A DNA stretch of 64,000 nt from Hyphomicrobiales bacterium (GCA_900473685.1 UCNE01000015.1:248001-312000); one strand, 5' to 3'. Numbered from the stretch's first letter, positions 17,342-27,737 are shown. Program-made: numbers and translations. Notes: a model not told the origin generated them from the letters alone.

Positions 17342-18631
17342 ATGAGCACGATTGACTACAAGATTGAGACCGCATCGGGTGAACCGGATGGCTTTTCCGA
17401 CGCCGTCCGCCCGAGCGAGGTCGATCATCTTCGGCCGCTTCCGCGCATTTCCGTCCATGCCTTCTGCGAAACCGAGGCTGTGCAGCGCGTGATGGAGCGC
17501 TGCGGTCAGGACCGGCGCATGAGCAAGGTCACGTTCAGGATCAACAGCGGTTCGATTGCCGCTGCGGCCAACATGTTCTCCACGACACCGACGCCCAACC
17601 TGATCATCATTGAAACATCGACTGAACCGCGCTCGTTGATGCAGGAACTGGCGCCCTTGGCTGCCGTCTGCGACCCCAGCACCAAAGTCATCATCATCGG
17701 CCGCTACAACGATATCCCGCTCTATCGCGACCTGATCCGCAACGGCATTTCCGAATATATGGTTTCGCCGGTCGCCATGTCCGATGTGCTTGGTTCCATC
17801 GCGGCGATCTTTGTCGATCCGGAGGCCGAGCCGCTGGGGCGCAGCATCGCCTTCATCGGCGCCAAGGGCGGCGTCGGTTCATCGACGCTGGCGCACAACT
17901 GTGCCTGGGGTATTTCCAACCTGTTTTCGACCGAAGTGGTGCTGGCGGATCTCGATCTGCCCTACGGCACGGCCAACATCAATTTCGACCAGGACCCGCC
18001 ACAGGGTATTTCAGAGGCGGTCTTCTCTCCGGAGCGGCTCGACGAGGTGTTTCTTGACCGGCTTTTGACGAAATGCTCCGAGCGCCTGTCACTGCTCGCA
18101 GCGCCGTCGATGCTCGACCGGCCCTATGATTTCGATGCGGCGGCCTTCCAGCCGCTGATGGAAATCCTGCTGCGCAATGCACCGGTTTCGGTGCTCGATG
18201 TGCCGCATCAATGGTCCGACTGGACCCGCACGGTGCTTGCGGAAGCCGACGAGGTGGTGATCACGGCAGTGCCGGATCTGGCCAACCTGCGAAACGCCAA
18301 GAACCTGTTCGATTCGCTGAAGAAAATCCGGCCGAACGACAAGATGCCTCATCTGGTGCTCAATCAGGTCGGACTGCCGAAACGGCCCGAAATATCGCCC
18401 AGCGACTTCTGCGATTCCCTTGAGGTCGAGCCGGTCGCCATCATTCCATTCGATGTCGTCCTGTTCGGGAATGCCGCCAATAGCGGCCGGATGATCGCCG
18501 AGATCGATAAGAAGGCGCCGACAGCCGAGACTTTCTCGCAGCTTGCCCATCTGCTGACCGGCCGGGCAACCGCCAAGAAGGCCAAGAAGGGCGGCCTTGG
18601 CAAAGTCCTCGGCATGCTCGGGCGCAAGTAA
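17342..18631 (+). CDS. cpaE: Pilus assembly ATPase-like protein CpaE (TadZ)
   Basis: This 429-residue protein has an N-terminal receiver-like domain and a C-terminal MinD/ParA-type ATPase domain. The deviant Walker A, GAKGGVGSST, lies near residues 172-181, and the DLDLPYGTANINFD switch near residue 204. CpaE/TadZ proteins place the Tad machine in the cell. It sits between cpaD and cpaF in the standard order. Confidence 0.92.
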   Translation: MSTIDYKIETASGEPDGFSDAVRPSEVDHLRPLPRISVHAFCETEAVQRVMERCGQDRRMSKVTFRINSGSIAAAANMFSTTPTPNLIIIETSTEPRSLMQELAPLAAVCDPSTKVIIIGRYNDIPLYRDLIRNGISEYMVSPVAMSDVLGSIAAIFVDPEAEPLGRSIAFIGAKGGVGSSTLAHNCAWGISNLFSTEVVLADLDLPYGTANINFDQDPPQGISEAVFSPERLDEVFLDRLLTKCSERLSLLAAPSMLDRPYDFDAAAFQPLMEILLRNAPVSVLDVPHQWSDWTRTVLAEADEVVITAVPDLANLRNAKNLFDSLKKIRPNDKMPHLVLNQVGLPKRPEISPSDFCDSLEVEPVAIIPFDVVLFGNAANSGRMIAEIDKKAPTAETFSQLAHLLTGRATAKKAKKGGLGKVLGMLGRK

Positions 18632-18662
18632 CTGACAGTCAAACGGAAACCGGATTGAGCGC

Positions 18663-20129
18663 ATGTTTGGTAAACGAGGAAACGACGGCTTCGGAAAGGG
18701 TGGATCCATCAGCTCCGCCCCGCAACCGGCTGCGTCCGTAGCGGTTGCCGAGCGCCCGCATACGCCGGTGCTTGCCGAACCTGTTCGCGAAGCGATCCCT
18801 GTCACCCGGGTGCAGCCATCCCCTCCGCCTGTCCGGAAGAAGGTTGCCCGCACCGAGGATTACTACGATACCAAGTCGCAGGTCTTTTCGGCTCTGATCG
18901 ATACGATCGACCTGTCGCAGCTCGCCAAGCTGGACAATGAAAGCGCGCGCGAAGAAATTCGCGATATTGTCAACGACATCATCACGATCAAGAATTTCGC
19001 GATGTCGATCTCCGAGCAGGAAGAACTGCTCGAGGATATCTGCAACGACGTGCTTGGGTATGGCCCGCTTGAGCCGCTTCTCGCCCGCGATGATATCGCC
19101 GATATCATGGTCAACGGTGCAGGCCAGACCTTCATCGAAGTCAACGGCAAAACACTGGAATCGGAAGTGCGGTTCCGCGACAATGCCCAGCTCCTGTCGA
19201 TCTGCCAGCGTATTGTTTCCCAGGTCGGGCGCCGTGTCGATGAATCATCACCGATCTGCGACGCTCGTCTTCCCGATGGCAGCCGTGTCAACGTTATTGC
19301 CCCGCCGCTTGCCATCGACGGTACGGCGCTGACCATTCGTAAATTCAAGAAGGACAAGCTGAAGCTCGACCAGTTGGTCAAGTTCGGTGCCATCACGCCG
19401 GAAGGGGCTGTCCTTCTCCAGATCATCGGCCGTGTCCGTTGCAATGTCGTCATCTCCGGCGGTACCGGTTCGGGCAAGACAACATTGCTGAATTGCCTGA
19501 CCGGCTATATCGATCTCGAAGAACGCGTCATTACCTGCGAAGATACAGCCGAGCTGCAGTTGCAGCAGCCGCATGTGGTTCGCCTCGAAACCCGCCCGCC
19601 AAATATCGAAGGCGAGGGCGAGATCACCATGCGCGATCTCATCAAGAACTGCCTGCGTATGCGGCCCGAACGCATCATCGTCGGCGAAGTCCGCGGACCG
19701 GAAGTCTTCGACCTGTTGCAGGCGATGAACACCGGTCACGATGGATCGATGGGCACCATCCACGCCAATACACCGCGCGAATGCCTGAGCCGTATGGAAT
19801 CGATGATCGCCATGGGCGGTTACACCCTCCCGGCAAAGACGGTGCGCGAGATCATCGCCGGTTCCGTCGATGTCATTATCCAGGCCGCCCGCCTGCGCGA
19901 TGGTTCAAGGCGCATCACCCACGTCACCGAGGTGATTGGCATGGAAGGCGACGTGATCATCACGCAGGACCTGATGCGTTACGAGCTGGAAGGTGAAGAC
20001 GCCAACGGCAGGATCATCGGCCGGCACAAATCGACAGGTATCGGCCGTCCGCATTTTTGGGATCGCGCCCGCTACTTTAACGAGGACAAACGGCTGGCCG
20101 CAACGCTTGATGCGATGGAAAAGGACTGA
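18663..20129 (+). CDS. cpaF: Tad secretion ATPase CpaF/TadA
   Basis: This is the hexameric motor ATPase of the Tad system, 488 residues. A low-complexity N-terminus of about 65 residues precedes the type II/IV secretion ATPase fold. Walker [10 protein letters not shown] lies near residue 266, the Asp box around CEDTAEL near 292, Walker B with [12 protein letters not shown] near 336, and the His box [12 protein letters not shown] near 359. All catalytic motifs look intact. It is expected to power pilus assembly and possibly retraction. Confidence 0.96.
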   Translation: MFGKRGNDGFGKGGSISSAPQPAASVAVAERPHTPVLAEPVREAIPVTRVQPSPPPVRKKVARTEDYYDTKSQVFSALIDTIDLSQLAKLDNESAREEIRDIVNDIITIKNFAMSISEQEELLEDICNDVLGYGPLEPLLARDDIADIMVNGAGQTFIEVNGKTLESEVRFRDNAQLLSICQRIVSQVGRRVDESSPICDARLPDGSRVNVIAPPLAIDGTALTIRKFKKDKLKLDQLVKFGAITPEGAVLLQIIGRVRCNVVISGGTGSGKTTLLNCLTGYIDLEERVITCEDTAELQLQQPHVVRLETRPPNIEGEGEITMRDLIKNCLRMRPERIIVGEVRGPEVFDLLQAMNTGHDGSMGTIHANTPRECLSRMESMIAMGGYTLPAKTVREIIAGSVDVIIQAARLRDGSRRITHVTEVIGMEGDVIITQDLMRYELEGEDANGRIIGRHKSTGIGRPHFWDRARYFNEDKRLAATLDAMEKD

Positions 20130-20137
20130 GGATCTTC

Positions 20138-21148
20138 ATGTTCGGAATAGATATCACCATTCTGGCGATTGTTGGTCTTGTCGCACTTTCGACGGCCGGG
20201 CTTGCCTATGGCGTTCTGTTCACGCGCATAGAGACTGAAAAGAAGGCTGAGAGCCGCGTCCGCAAGGTTAAATCCGCCGAAACCGACAGAGTTCAGGTGA
20301 AGGCCGCGCGCGACCGCGTGAATGAAATGTCCAAACGGCGGAAATCTGTCCAGGATTCGCTGAAGGACCTTGAAAAAAAGCAGCAGGAAAAGTCAGCCAA
20401 GGCAAAGCCGAGCATGAAGGTCAGGCTGGTTCAGGCCGGCTTCAAGATTTCGATCTCGCAATTCTATATCGCCAGTGTGGTTTTCGGTGCCGTGATCAGC
20501 TTGCTGGCGCTGGTTGCCGGGATGAAACTGCCGGTCATCGCCGGGATTTTTCTTATCGGTAGCGCCGGTTTCCCGCGCTGGTTCATCGGTTTCATGATCA
20601 AGCGGCGCGCTAAGGCGTTTCTCAGCGAATTTCCGAATGCGCTCGACATCATGGTGCGTTCGATCAAGTCGGGCCTGCCGCTGAATGATGCCATCCGGCT
20701 GATTGCCAGTGATGGCATGGAGCCAGTCAAGTCCGAATTCAAGCACATCATCGAGGCGCAGCAGGTCGGCCTGAGTATTCCGGAAGCCTGCGCGCGCATG
20801 ATCAACACGATGCCGTTGGCTGAAGTCAGTTTCTTCGCCATTGTCATCGCCATCCAGGCGCAAGCCGGTGGTAATCTCTCCGAGGCGCTTGGCAACCTGT
20901 CCAAGGTATTGCGTGAACGCAAGAAAATGAGGGCGAAGGTTCAGGCGCTGTCCATGGAAGCCAAGGCTTCGGCCTGCATTATCGGCGCGCTGCCGTTCAT
21001 TGTTGCGTTCCTGGTTTACACAACCTCGCCGGATTACATGATGATCCTGTTCACGGATCCGCGCGGCCATCTGATCATGGCCTGTTCAGCGGTGTGGATG
21101 TCCATCGGCATCTGGGTGATGCGCAACATGATCAATTTCGACATCTAG
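20138..21148 (+). CDS. tadB: Tad platform protein TadB (CpaG)
   Basis: This 336-residue inner-membrane protein has an N-terminal helix, a basic coiled stretch (residues 40-90) and a T2SSF domain with FPNALDIMVRSIKSGLPLNDAI near residue 165. It forms the membrane platform with TadC for the CpaF motor. It starts eight bases after cpaF. Three further hydrophobic helices lie toward the C-terminus. Confidence 0.92.
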   Translation: MFGIDITILAIVGLVALSTAGLAYGVLFTRIETEKKAESRVRKVKSAETDRVQVKAARDRVNEMSKRRKSVQDSLKDLEKKQQEKSAKAKPSMKVRLVQAGFKISISQFYIASVVFGAVISLLALVAGMKLPVIAGIFLIGSAGFPRWFIGFMIKRRAKAFLSEFPNALDIMVRSIKSGLPLNDAIRLIASDGMEPVKSEFKHIIEAQQVGLSIPEACARMINTMPLAEVSFFAIVIAIQAQAGGNLSEALGNLSKVLRERKKMRAKVQALSMEAKASACIIGALPFIVAFLVYTTSPDYMMILFTDPRGHLIMACSAVWMSIGIWVMRNMINFDI

Positions 21149-21161
21149 GAAAGGGTCCGGC

Positions 21162-22148
21162 ATGAGCGAGGACATGATCAGCACCCTGACAAATCCGAAT
21201 GTTATCGTCGCCTTTCTGGTGGCCATCGCGGTCCTGGCGACATTCTATTCCCTTGCAGTTCCATTTCTGGAGCGAGGCAATCTGGAAAAGCGGATGAAGT
21301 CTGTCGCGACCGAGCGCGATGCAATTCGGGCGCGCGAGCGCGTGCGCCTGAATGCGGAGATCAGTGGCGGCAAGGCCTCGCTGAGGGCCCAGAACAATAC
21401 GTCCGTGCGGCAAGTCGTCGAGCGGCTGAACCTTCGTAAAGCGCTTGTCGATGAAAACACGGTCAACCGGCTGAAGTCGGCCGGATACCGCTCGCAAAAC
21501 GCGCTGAACATGTTTCTCGTGGCCCGCTTTTGCCTGCCCTTCCTGTTTCTTGCTGTGGGCGCCTTCTATATTTTCTTTCTGGGTTACCTCGCTGAAAAAC
21601 CGTTTATGATGCGGGTTCTGGTTGTCATCGGGGCTGCCTATCTGGGCTTCTATGCACCGAATATTTTTATTTCCAACGCCGTATCCAAGCGTCAGCAGTC
21701 GATCCGCAGGGCGTGGCCGAATGCACTCGATCTGCTGCTGATCTGCGTGGAATCCGGCGTTTCGATGGAACTTGCCATGCGGCGCGTGGCGGATGAAATT
21801 GCCGAACAATCAGCGCCGCTCGCGGAAGAATTGGTTCTGACCACGGCGGAATTGTCGTTTCTGCCAGATCGGCGCATCGCGTTGGAGAATCTCGGTATCC
21901 GGACAGGGCTCGACGACGTAAAATCAGTGGTTCAGGCCCTGATCCAGGCCGATCGGTACGGTACGCCGGTTGCTCAGGCCCTGCGTGTTCTGGCCCAGGA
22001 AAGCCGTGACCAGCGCATGAACGAGGCGGAAAAGAAGGCGGCAGCCCTGCCGCCAAAGCTCACTGTGCCGATGATCCTGTTCTTTCTGCCCGTCCTGATT
22101 GCCGTCATCCTCGGCCCGGCGGGCATCCAGGTCTCCGACAAGTTCTGA
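21162..22148 (+). CDS. tadC: Tad platform protein TadC (CpaH)
   Basis: This 328-residue T2SSF-domain membrane protein is the partner of TadB. The conserved WPNALDLLLICVESGVSMELAM block is near residue 185, and the C-terminal helix contains PKLTVPMILFFLPVL. It begins 13 bases after tadB and is the last gene of the plus-strand operon, which ends at a terminator about 30 bases downstream. Confidence 0.92.
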   Translation: MSEDMISTLTNPNVIVAFLVAIAVLATFYSLAVPFLERGNLEKRMKSVATERDAIRARERVRLNAEISGGKASLRAQNNTSVRQVVERLNLRKALVDENTVNRLKSAGYRSQNALNMFLVARFCLPFLFLAVGAFYIFFLGYLAEKPFMMRVLVVIGAAYLGFYAPNIFISNAVSKRQQSIRRAWPNALDLLLICVESGVSMELAMRRVADEIAEQSAPLAEELVLTTAELSFLPDRRIALENLGIRTGLDDVKSVVQALIQADRYGTPVAQALRVLAQESRDQRMNEAEKKAAALPPKLTVPMILFFLPVLIAVILGPAGIQVSDKF

Positions 22149-22174
22149 TCTGGCTCCAGACACGATTGGCGATC

Positions 22175-22206
22175 GCCGCGCAGCGCCTCTCCTCGCGCGG
22201 CTTTTT
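22175..22206 (+). terminator. Intrinsic terminator after tadC
   Basis: GCCGCGC (22175-22181) pairs with GCGCGGC (22195-22201) around a 13-base loop and is followed by five T residues (22202-22206). It closes the cpaB-tadC operon. Confidence 0.75.
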
Positions 22207-22312
22207 CATTCCATCCATTTGAGTTGAGCCAATAGCGTCGTGAGCCTTGGTGTTTTGAACACCCAGCCCCTCAGGAATGTTTGATTCTGCGCGGTTGAGA
22301 CGTGTCCGCTGT

Positions 22313-22329
22313 TTTGCCGAAAAGGCAAA
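22313..22329 (-). terminator. Weak hairpin after the TPR gene
   Basis: TTTGCC and GGCAAA form a 6-bp stem with a 5-base loop, 14 bases after the stop of the minus-strand TPR gene. It lacks a long U-run, so termination is only a possibility. Confidence 0.35.
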
Positions 22330-22342
22330 GTCCGGTTTGGGC

Positions 22343-23164
22343 TTAGTTTGTGCCCTTGTCGTCCTTGGCCAGCTTTTGCCAGGCATTTTGCTGCGACATG
22401 ATCGAGCGCAGATATTTGACGTTGGCTTCGGCCTGATCGGGCGAAAGCTCCTGGCGGGCAATCTGCTCGGCTTCAGGGAAGCGTCCCTGCAGGCCGACGG
22501 CAAGCGCCAGGTTCTGGCGCACACTACTGTCGGCGCCGGGTTGGCCGACCGCCGAGCGCAGATAGGTTTCCGCTGTCTTCAAATCCTTGTTCAGCAGATA
22601 GGACATGCCGAGATTGGACAGCACTGTCGGCTCGTTCGGCTGGATGTCGAGCGCTTCGCGATAACGCTGGCGCGCCTCGCCGGCCCGGCCGAGCTGGTCG
22701 AGGATCGCACCCTCGGCCGATTTCAGTTTCCAATCCGGGCGGTCAGGAGTCTGGGCGCGGGTTATCGTGTTCAGGGCCTGTTCCAGTTGGCCGGCTGCTG
22801 CCTGCGATTTTCCATAGGCGGCTAGGACTTCGCGGTCAGTGGGGAAATTGATCGCCACCTGCTGCATGACGGCCAGGGCCTGGTCGTTGCGGCCGGTCAT
22901 GCGCAGCATATTGGCATAATTCAAACCGGCCGTGCGATCCTTCGGATTGCGCTCGTAAGCCTTGCCGATGCTTTCGGCTGCGGCCGAAAGTTCGGTTGCG
23001 TTCATCGATTGCACGGGTTTTGAAAAGTTGGCGGAGGGGATGGAGCCTGTCGTCAACTCCTTTTTCTGCGTACCACAACTCGCCAGCGTCACTGCGAGGA
23101 TGACTATTGCGGTTCCCCGCAGGAAACGGCTGCTCGAGAAAGACGTCTGCCGGTGTGAATTCAT
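22343..23164 (-). CDS. TPR-repeat lipoprotein, TadD-like
   Basis: The ATG at 23164, preceded by GAGGG, gives 273 residues with a lipoprotein signal: lipobox LASC and lipidated Cys at residue 30. The frame is open to 23230 but the extra residues lack a ribosome binding site fit. The body is made of tetratricopeptide repeats (NYANMLRMTGRNDQALAVMQQ, LSNLGMSYLLNKDLKTAETYL and others). TadD proteins are TPR lipoproteins needed for Tad pilus assembly, and position next to tadC supports that role. It runs convergently to tadC. Confidence 0.83.
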   Translation of the reverse strand: MNSHRQTSFSSSRFLRGTAIVILAVTLASCGTQKKELTTGSIPSANFSKPVQSMNATELSAAAESIGKAYERNPKDRTAGLNYANMLRMTGRNDQALAVMQQVAINFPTDREVLAAYGKSQAAAGQLEQALNTITRAQTPDRPDWKLKSAEGAILDQLGRAGEARQRYREALDIQPNEPTVLSNLGMSYLLNKDLKTAETYLRSAVGQPGADSSVRQNLALAVGLQGRFPEAEQIARQELSPDQAEANVKYLRSIMSQQNAWQKLAKDDKGTN

Positions 23165-23242
23165 CGCCAATGCCCTCAGCATTTTACCAAGCACCGGACA
23201 AAATCCCCAACATATCGGCGCAATCTTCACTCCAGCAATAAT

Positions 23243-23258
23243 CTGTTAACCCTAACAG
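23243..23258. promoter_or_regulatory. Inverted repeat in the divergent TPR/pepA promoter region
   Basis: CTGTTA-ACCC-TAACAG is a perfect 6-bp inverted repeat midway between the divergent TPR lipoprotein and aminopeptidase genes, a position where one regulator could act on both. No known regulator is matched. Confidence 0.3.
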
Positions 23259-23303
23259 AGCGTTAATCCAGTGATTCTACACCGTTCCTTCCGAAGGATT
23301 TCC

Positions 23304-24695
23304 ATGGCCTCCTATCAATTCATCGACCGTCCGTCGCCGTTCAACACCAGTGGTGGCAAGACCCTGCCGATTTTCGCGGTCACGCCTGCCCATATCGATA
23401 TCGGCGCCATCGATCCGATTGCGCTCGACTGGGCCCGCAAGGCAGGCTTCAAGGCAGAACCCGGCGCTGTCCTCTTGATCCCGTCCGAAGACGGTCATCT
23501 CGGTGGCGCGCTGTTCGGGCTTGGTGCCAATCCGTCCGAAGCGCCGTTCCTGACGGGTAAGCTGGCGCGGACATTGCCGGCCGGAAAATGGCATATCGAG
23601 ACCGCGCCGCTGACGGCAAACCGGTTAGCCTTGGGTTACGGTCTCGGCTCCTACAGCTTCGACCGCTATAAGGCGGCGGTCAAGGAAGCCCCCACCTTGA
23701 TGATCCCGGCCGATGCCGATGCCGCCGATATCAAGCGGCAGCTTGCCGGCGTCTTCCTTGCCCGCGACCTCATCAATATGCCGACCAACGACATGGGGCC
23801 GAATGCGCTGGAAGAAGCCTTCCGGGCGCTGGGAGACCATTACAAGGCCAAGGTCTCCGTGGTTTCGGGCGACGACCTGCTGAAGCAGAATTTTCCGCTG
23901 ATCCACACGGTCGGCCGCGCCAGCGCCGAGGCGCCGCGGCTGCTTGAAATGCGCTGGGGTAAGAAAGGTCACCGAAAGGTTACGCTGGTCGGCAAGGGCG
24001 TCTGCTTTGACACCGGTGGCCTCGATATCAAGCCGGCGGCTTCGATGCTGTTGATGAAGAAGGATATGGGCGGGGCTGCGAATGTCATGGGGCTCGCCCT
24101 GATGATCATGGACGCCAAGCTGAAGGTCGATTTGCGCGTGCTGGTGCCGGTCGTCGAGAATTCGATCTCTGCCAATGCGTTCCGCCCGGGCGATATTTAC
24201 CGCAGCCGCAAGGGCTTGACGGTGCAGATCGACAACACCGATGCAGAGGGCCGGTTGATCCTTGCGGATGCGCTCGCTTACGCAGACGAGGAAGAAACCG
24301 ACCTGCTGATCGACATGGCGACGCTGACGGGGGCTGCCCGGGTTGCCCTTGGTCCGGACCTGCCGCCGTTCTACACCGACGACGAGGACCTGGCCCACGA
24401 TCTGACGGAATCCAGCCTGACGGTCGATGATCCGATGTGGCGTATGCCGCTCTACAAGGGCTATGAAAAGGATATCTCGGCCCGTATCGCCGACCTCACC
24501 AATGCGCCTTCCGGCGGCATGGCCGGTTCGATCACGGCAGCCTTGTTCCTCAAGCGTTTCGTCACCAATGCCAAGAGCTGGGCGCATTTCGACATTTTCG
24601 GCTGGGCGCCGGCGGAGCGTCCGCATTCGCCCCTCGGCGGCGAGGCGCAGGCCATCCGCGCGCTGTATCATTTGATCGCCAACGGCAAGAAGTGA
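23304..24695 (+). CDS. Leucyl aminopeptidase family (M17) metallopeptidase
   Basis: The ATG at 23304, with a GAAGGA site upstream, gives 463 residues. The M17 signature NTDAEGRL is at residues 311-318, and the metal-binding GKGVCFDTGGLDIKP block lies near residue 229, so both metal ions and the catalytic Arg are present. It removes N-terminal residues from peptides in the cytosol. The N-terminal domain is shorter than in E. coli PepA, closer to the PepB-like or rhizobial paralogue group, so I do not assign a symbol. Confidence 0.9.
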   Translation: MASYQFIDRPSPFNTSGGKTLPIFAVTPAHIDIGAIDPIALDWARKAGFKAEPGAVLLIPSEDGHLGGALFGLGANPSEAPFLTGKLARTLPAGKWHIETAPLTANRLALGYGLGSYSFDRYKAAVKEAPTLMIPADADAADIKRQLAGVFLARDLINMPTNDMGPNALEEAFRALGDHYKAKVSVVSGDDLLKQNFPLIHTVGRASAEAPRLLEMRWGKKGHRKVTLVGKGVCFDTGGLDIKPAASMLLMKKDMGGAANVMGLALMIMDAKLKVDLRVLVPVVENSISANAFRPGDIYRSRKGLTVQIDNTDAEGRLILADALAYADEEETDLLIDMATLTGAARVALGPDLPPFYTDDEDLAHDLTESSLTVDDPMWRMPLYKGYEKDISARIADLTNAPSGGMAGSITAALFLKRFVTNAKSWAHFDIFGWAPAERPHSPLGGEAQAIRALYHLIANGKK

Positions 24696-24719
24696 TCATT
24701 GGACACAGCTTGATATGAG

Positions 24720-24751
24720 CATGGCCCCTGTCCGTCCTGACCAGGGCCATG
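24720..24751. terminator. Candidate bidirectional terminator between the aminopeptidase and dnaA genes
   Basis: CATGGCCC (24720-24727) and GGGCCATG (24744-24751) form an 8-bp stem with a 16-base loop between two converging genes. The flanking T-run is weak (GTTTC on the plus side). Confidence 0.5.
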
Positions 24752-24778
24752 TTTCAATATAGATCCGAAGCGAATGGC

Positions 24779-26350
24779 CTATTCGTTGATCAGCCGCTTC
24801 AACAGCTCGATCTCATGCGACAGCTTGGTGTCGCCGGTGATCAGGTCCTCGATCTTGCGCACGGCGTGCAAAACCGTGGTGTGATCGCGTCCGCCAAAAC
24901 GGCGGCCGATTTCGGGGAAGGAGCGGGGGGTCAGGGTCTTTGCCAGATACATGGCAATCTGGCGCGGCTTGACGATGACACGGGTGCGGCGGTTGGACAC
25001 CAGTTCCTGACGCGAGACGTTATAGTGCTTGGCCACGACGCGCTGGATGTCTTCGATGCGGACCCGGCGCGGCTCGCCGGCATTGACCAGATGGCCGAGC
25101 AGCTCATCGACGCGCTCGATCGACAGCGTCGGCTCGAACGAGAGACGGAAGAGCAGCTGGTTGAAGGCACCTTCCAGCTCGCGGCCGCTTGCGGTGATGT
25201 TGCGCGCGACATGGCTGAGAATATTGGCGGGAATGTCGAGGGATGTGTCGTCCAGGCGGGCGACCTCGAGGCGGCGCTTGAGGATTTCGAGACGCATCTC
25301 GTAATCCGGGCCGTCCATCTCGATGGCGACACCGCCCTGCAAGCGCGAGCGGACGCGCGGATCGAGCGATTCCAGTTCCCAGGGGGCGCGGTCGGCGGCA
25401 ACGACGACCTGCTTGGCGCTATCGAGCAGCATGTTGAGAAGATGGCAGAACTCGTGCTGGATCGACTTACCCTGCAGGAACTGCATGTCGTCGATGACCA
25501 GGAGATCGATGTTGCGCAGCGTTTCCTTCAAGGACAGCGCATCATTATCGCGGATGGCCGTTGCGAAACGCCACATGAAATATTCCGCCGTCAGATAGAC
25601 GACGCGGGGTGCACGTGTGCTCTGGATCGCGGCAGTGGCGATTGCCTGCAGCAGGTGCGTCTTGCCAAGGCCGACCGTCGAATGAATGAACAGCGGGTTG
25701 AAGCGCACGGCGCCGGCACCGGCTTCGGCAATCGTCTTTGCGGCGGCAAGAGCGACGCGGTTGGAGGAACCTTCGACGAAGCTCTCGAATGTGTAGCGTG
25801 AATCCAATGGCGAGCCGAACAGGGGGCCTGCGGCCGGCTGCTGCTTCTGCAGATTACCCAGGGTAGCGGCGGCATGCTGGCCGAGTGTCTGCGGCGCCGA
25901 ACGGCGGGAAGAGACAGGTGCGGCTGCATCGCTCTGGCTTGCCTGAGGCGCGTCGTCATGAACGCCCGGACGGGCGCTGCGCGTTGCGCTGCGAACGACA
26001 ATCTCCACCTTCAGGATCTCGGCATCTTCCTGTTGGAAGATGTTGGTGATCAGGTCGAGGTAGCGGTTGTTGATCCAGGACTTCAGAAAGGTCGTCGGAA
26101 CGGAAAGCCGCACGACGCTCTTGGAAACCGATTGAAGCTTCAAGCGGCCAAACCAGCTGGCAAAAACATCAGGACCGACCTGGGCTTTCAAGCGTGCGCT
26201 GACCCGCTCGAAAAGTGCGCTCTGCATCATGTCGCCCTTTTCGCCGTTGGTACCGTCAGACTGTTTCACCGCGATCTGACGCGCATTCTCCCCGTTCTCG
26301 AATACAATCGCCGCTGTCACTGAATTACCAAGCATATTGCCGCCTTCCAA
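24779..26350 (-). CDS. dnaA: Chromosomal replication initiator DnaA
   Basis: DnaA binds DnaA boxes and opens the origin. The ORF from 26350 is 523 residues, but the conserved domain I ([13 protein letters not shown]) begins at residue 44, so the start may be the ATG pair at residues 41-42 (26230), preceded by AAAAGGGCG. Domain III has Walker A GLGKTHL and Walker B VIDDMQF; domain IV has the DNA-binding signature [12 protein letters not shown] variable Ala/Gln-rich domain II lies between. It is read toward the aminopeptidase gene. Confidence 0.95.
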   Translation of the reverse strand: MEGGNMLGNSVTAAIVFENGENARQIAVKQSDGTNGEKGDMMQSALFERVSARLKAQVGPDVFASWFGRLKLQSVSKSVVRLSVPTTFLKSWINNRYLDLITNIFQQEDAEILKVEIVVRSATRSARPGVHDDAPQASQSDAAAPVSSRRSAPQTLGQHAAATLGNLQKQQPAAGPLFGSPLDSRYTFESFVEGSSNRVALAAAKTIAEAGAGAVRFNPLFIHSTVGLGKTHLLQAIATAAIQSTRAPRVVYLTAEYFMWRFATAIRDNDALSLKETLRNIDLLVIDDMQFLQGKSIQHEFCHLLNMLLDSAKQVVVAADRAPWELESLDPRVRSRLQGGVAIEMDGPDYEMRLEILKRRLEVARLDDTSLDIPANILSHVARNITASGRELEGAFNQLLFRLSFEPTLSIERVDELLGHLVNAGEPRRVRIEDIQRVVAKHYNVSRQELVSNRRTRVIVKPRQIAMYLAKTLTPRSFPEIGRRFGGRDHTTVLHAVRKIEDLITGDTKLSHEIELLKRLINE

Positions 26351-27260
26351 TATTATTTCGCGACGCCGACATTGCTGCCGGCGTCAGCCTTTATGTCTGT
26401 CTCGAGCGGCCTTTTTTCAAAGGCATGCCGCCCAATTCAAACGCTCTCCGTACCGTAAGAGGAATCCTCATCCTCCTCCCATGGCCCGGTTTTGTGCAAA
26501 ATCCGTTTGGTATCGCCAAACGCATGTCCCGCTTGCACCATTCATTCCGGTCCGGTTAGGCCTCGTGTCCTTTCCGGTCCGTCCGTTTCCGACCGGCCTT
26601 CCCGACCCTCGTTAAAAGAAGGGCAGGCCAGTTTGCCGACAATGCGTCCTCATCCGCATATAGGCCGCCATCCACGCACCGCGTGGCAAAAGCCACAATG
26701 TGCATTGTCAGGCGTATCGAGCGGTCTCAGCCGTCCACAACCAGAGGTCGCGTAGTGTCATTCCGGGCAAACATATTGCACAGCTGAAATCGCCCTGTTC
26801 TGATTGATGGAACGTTGTGGAACCACCCCGTTACAAAAGGATTAAGTGAAACTGCGCCGCCTGTTGAGAGGCTGCCTCTTCATCTTGTCCACAGGTATAT
26901 CCCGTGCCTTCTGTGGAGGCATTTAGGCAGGATCGTGGCACAAGATCAATCGCGAATTTTAACACTCGGGAAGGGCCGGCCGTTGACTCTCATAGCGTGT
27001 CCTGCATGGACGCGGCCTTGGCGGAAGAGAATCGCTTTTGAATCAAGGGCTTTGAATTTTGGCCGGGAATTTAGCTGGCGAAAAACAAAAAAAATAAAAA
27101 ATTTGTTGACTCGTTTTGAGCCCCGAAAGGCGCCGCCAGGAGGTGGGTGAGTCTGAACCTCCTCCCGCAAGCATTTGATTTTATTTAAAAAATTCTGTCA
27201 TTGCGGCGACACAATAAGTTGCACAAGGATTAACCATCAATGTGCCGGAAGTCTGAATCT
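26351..27260. other. Long intergenic region between rpsT and dnaA
   Basis: About 910 bases hold no credible gene. They must contain the dnaA promoter on the minus strand. One DnaA-box-like site, TTGTCCACA (26885-26893), differs by one base from TTATNCACA; a second, weaker candidate on the minus strand is at 26699-26707 (two mismatches). An A/T-rich tract lies at about 27070-27105. The box density is too low to call an origin. Confidence 0.5.
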
Positions 27261-27261
27261 G

Positions 27262-27285
27262 AAAAGCCCGGTCATGGACCGGGCT
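27262..27285 (-). terminator. Intrinsic terminator after rpsT
   Basis: AGCCCGGTC (27265-27273) pairs with GACCGGGCT (27277-27285) around a 3-base loop; on the minus strand the stem runs into U residues. It lies 31 bases after the rpsT stop. Confidence 0.82.
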
Positions 27286-27315
27286 AAATCATTGACGATA
27301 TTTTAATAAGCCGGC

Positions 27316-27582
27316 TTAAGCCGAAAGCGACTTTACGCGGTTCGCAAGACGCGAAACTTTGCGCGATGCCGTGTTGGCATGCAGCACGCCCTTGGTGGCG
27401 GCGCGCATCAGTTCCGGCTGGGCTGCCTTCAGGGCTGCCTGGGCGAGAACCTGGTCGCCCGAAGCGATGGCTTCTTCGACCTTGCGGATGAAGCCGCGAA
27501 CGCGCGAACGGCGGGACTTGTTGACTTCCGTGCGGCGGGCGATCTTGCGGGTCGCTTTTTTCGCCGAAGTTGTATTGGCCAT
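27316..27582 (-). CDS. rpsT: 30S ribosomal protein S20
   Basis: S20 binds 16S rRNA early in small-subunit assembly. The ATG at 27582 gives 88 residues starting MANTTSAKK, the family N-terminus, and the protein is rich in Lys, Arg and Ala with the usual helical hairpin ([16 protein letters not shown]). The frame is open upstream but that part is leader. It is followed by a terminator and preceded by a strong promoter. Confidence 0.97.
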   Translation of the reverse strand: MANTTSAKKATRKIARRTEVNKSRRSRVRGFIRKVEEAIASGDQVLAQAALKAAQPELMRAATKGVLHANTASRKVSRLANRVKSLSA

Positions 27583-27708
27583 TTGGTGTCTCTCTTCGAA
27601 ATCTGACAAAAACTCTCTACCGCCGTGCCGGGTCACTGCGACCTGTCGTCCAAGCAAGTAGGGAGCAATATCGGAAAACCTTGGAGCGGCTTTCCAAACT
27701 GTGGGCGG

Positions 27709-27737
27709 CATATAGCCTTAAACAGGCCTCTCGTCAA
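27709..27737 (-). promoter_or_regulatory. Strong sigma-70 type promoter for rpsT
   Basis: On the minus strand TTGACG (27737-27732) and TATATG (27714-27709) are separated by exactly 17 bases, close to the housekeeping consensus. It gives an rpsT leader of about 120 bases, long enough for the autogenous control known for S20 in other bacteria. Confidence 0.7.

Noticed and set aside
22313-22329. Strong terminator after the TPR gene
   Set aside because: Stem is only 6 bp and the U-run is weak, so it is listed as a low-confidence hairpin instead.
26351-27260. Chromosomal origin (oriC) next to dnaA
   Set aside because: Only one good DnaA-like box is visible, with no box cluster. In studied rhizobia the origin is near hemE, not dnaA.
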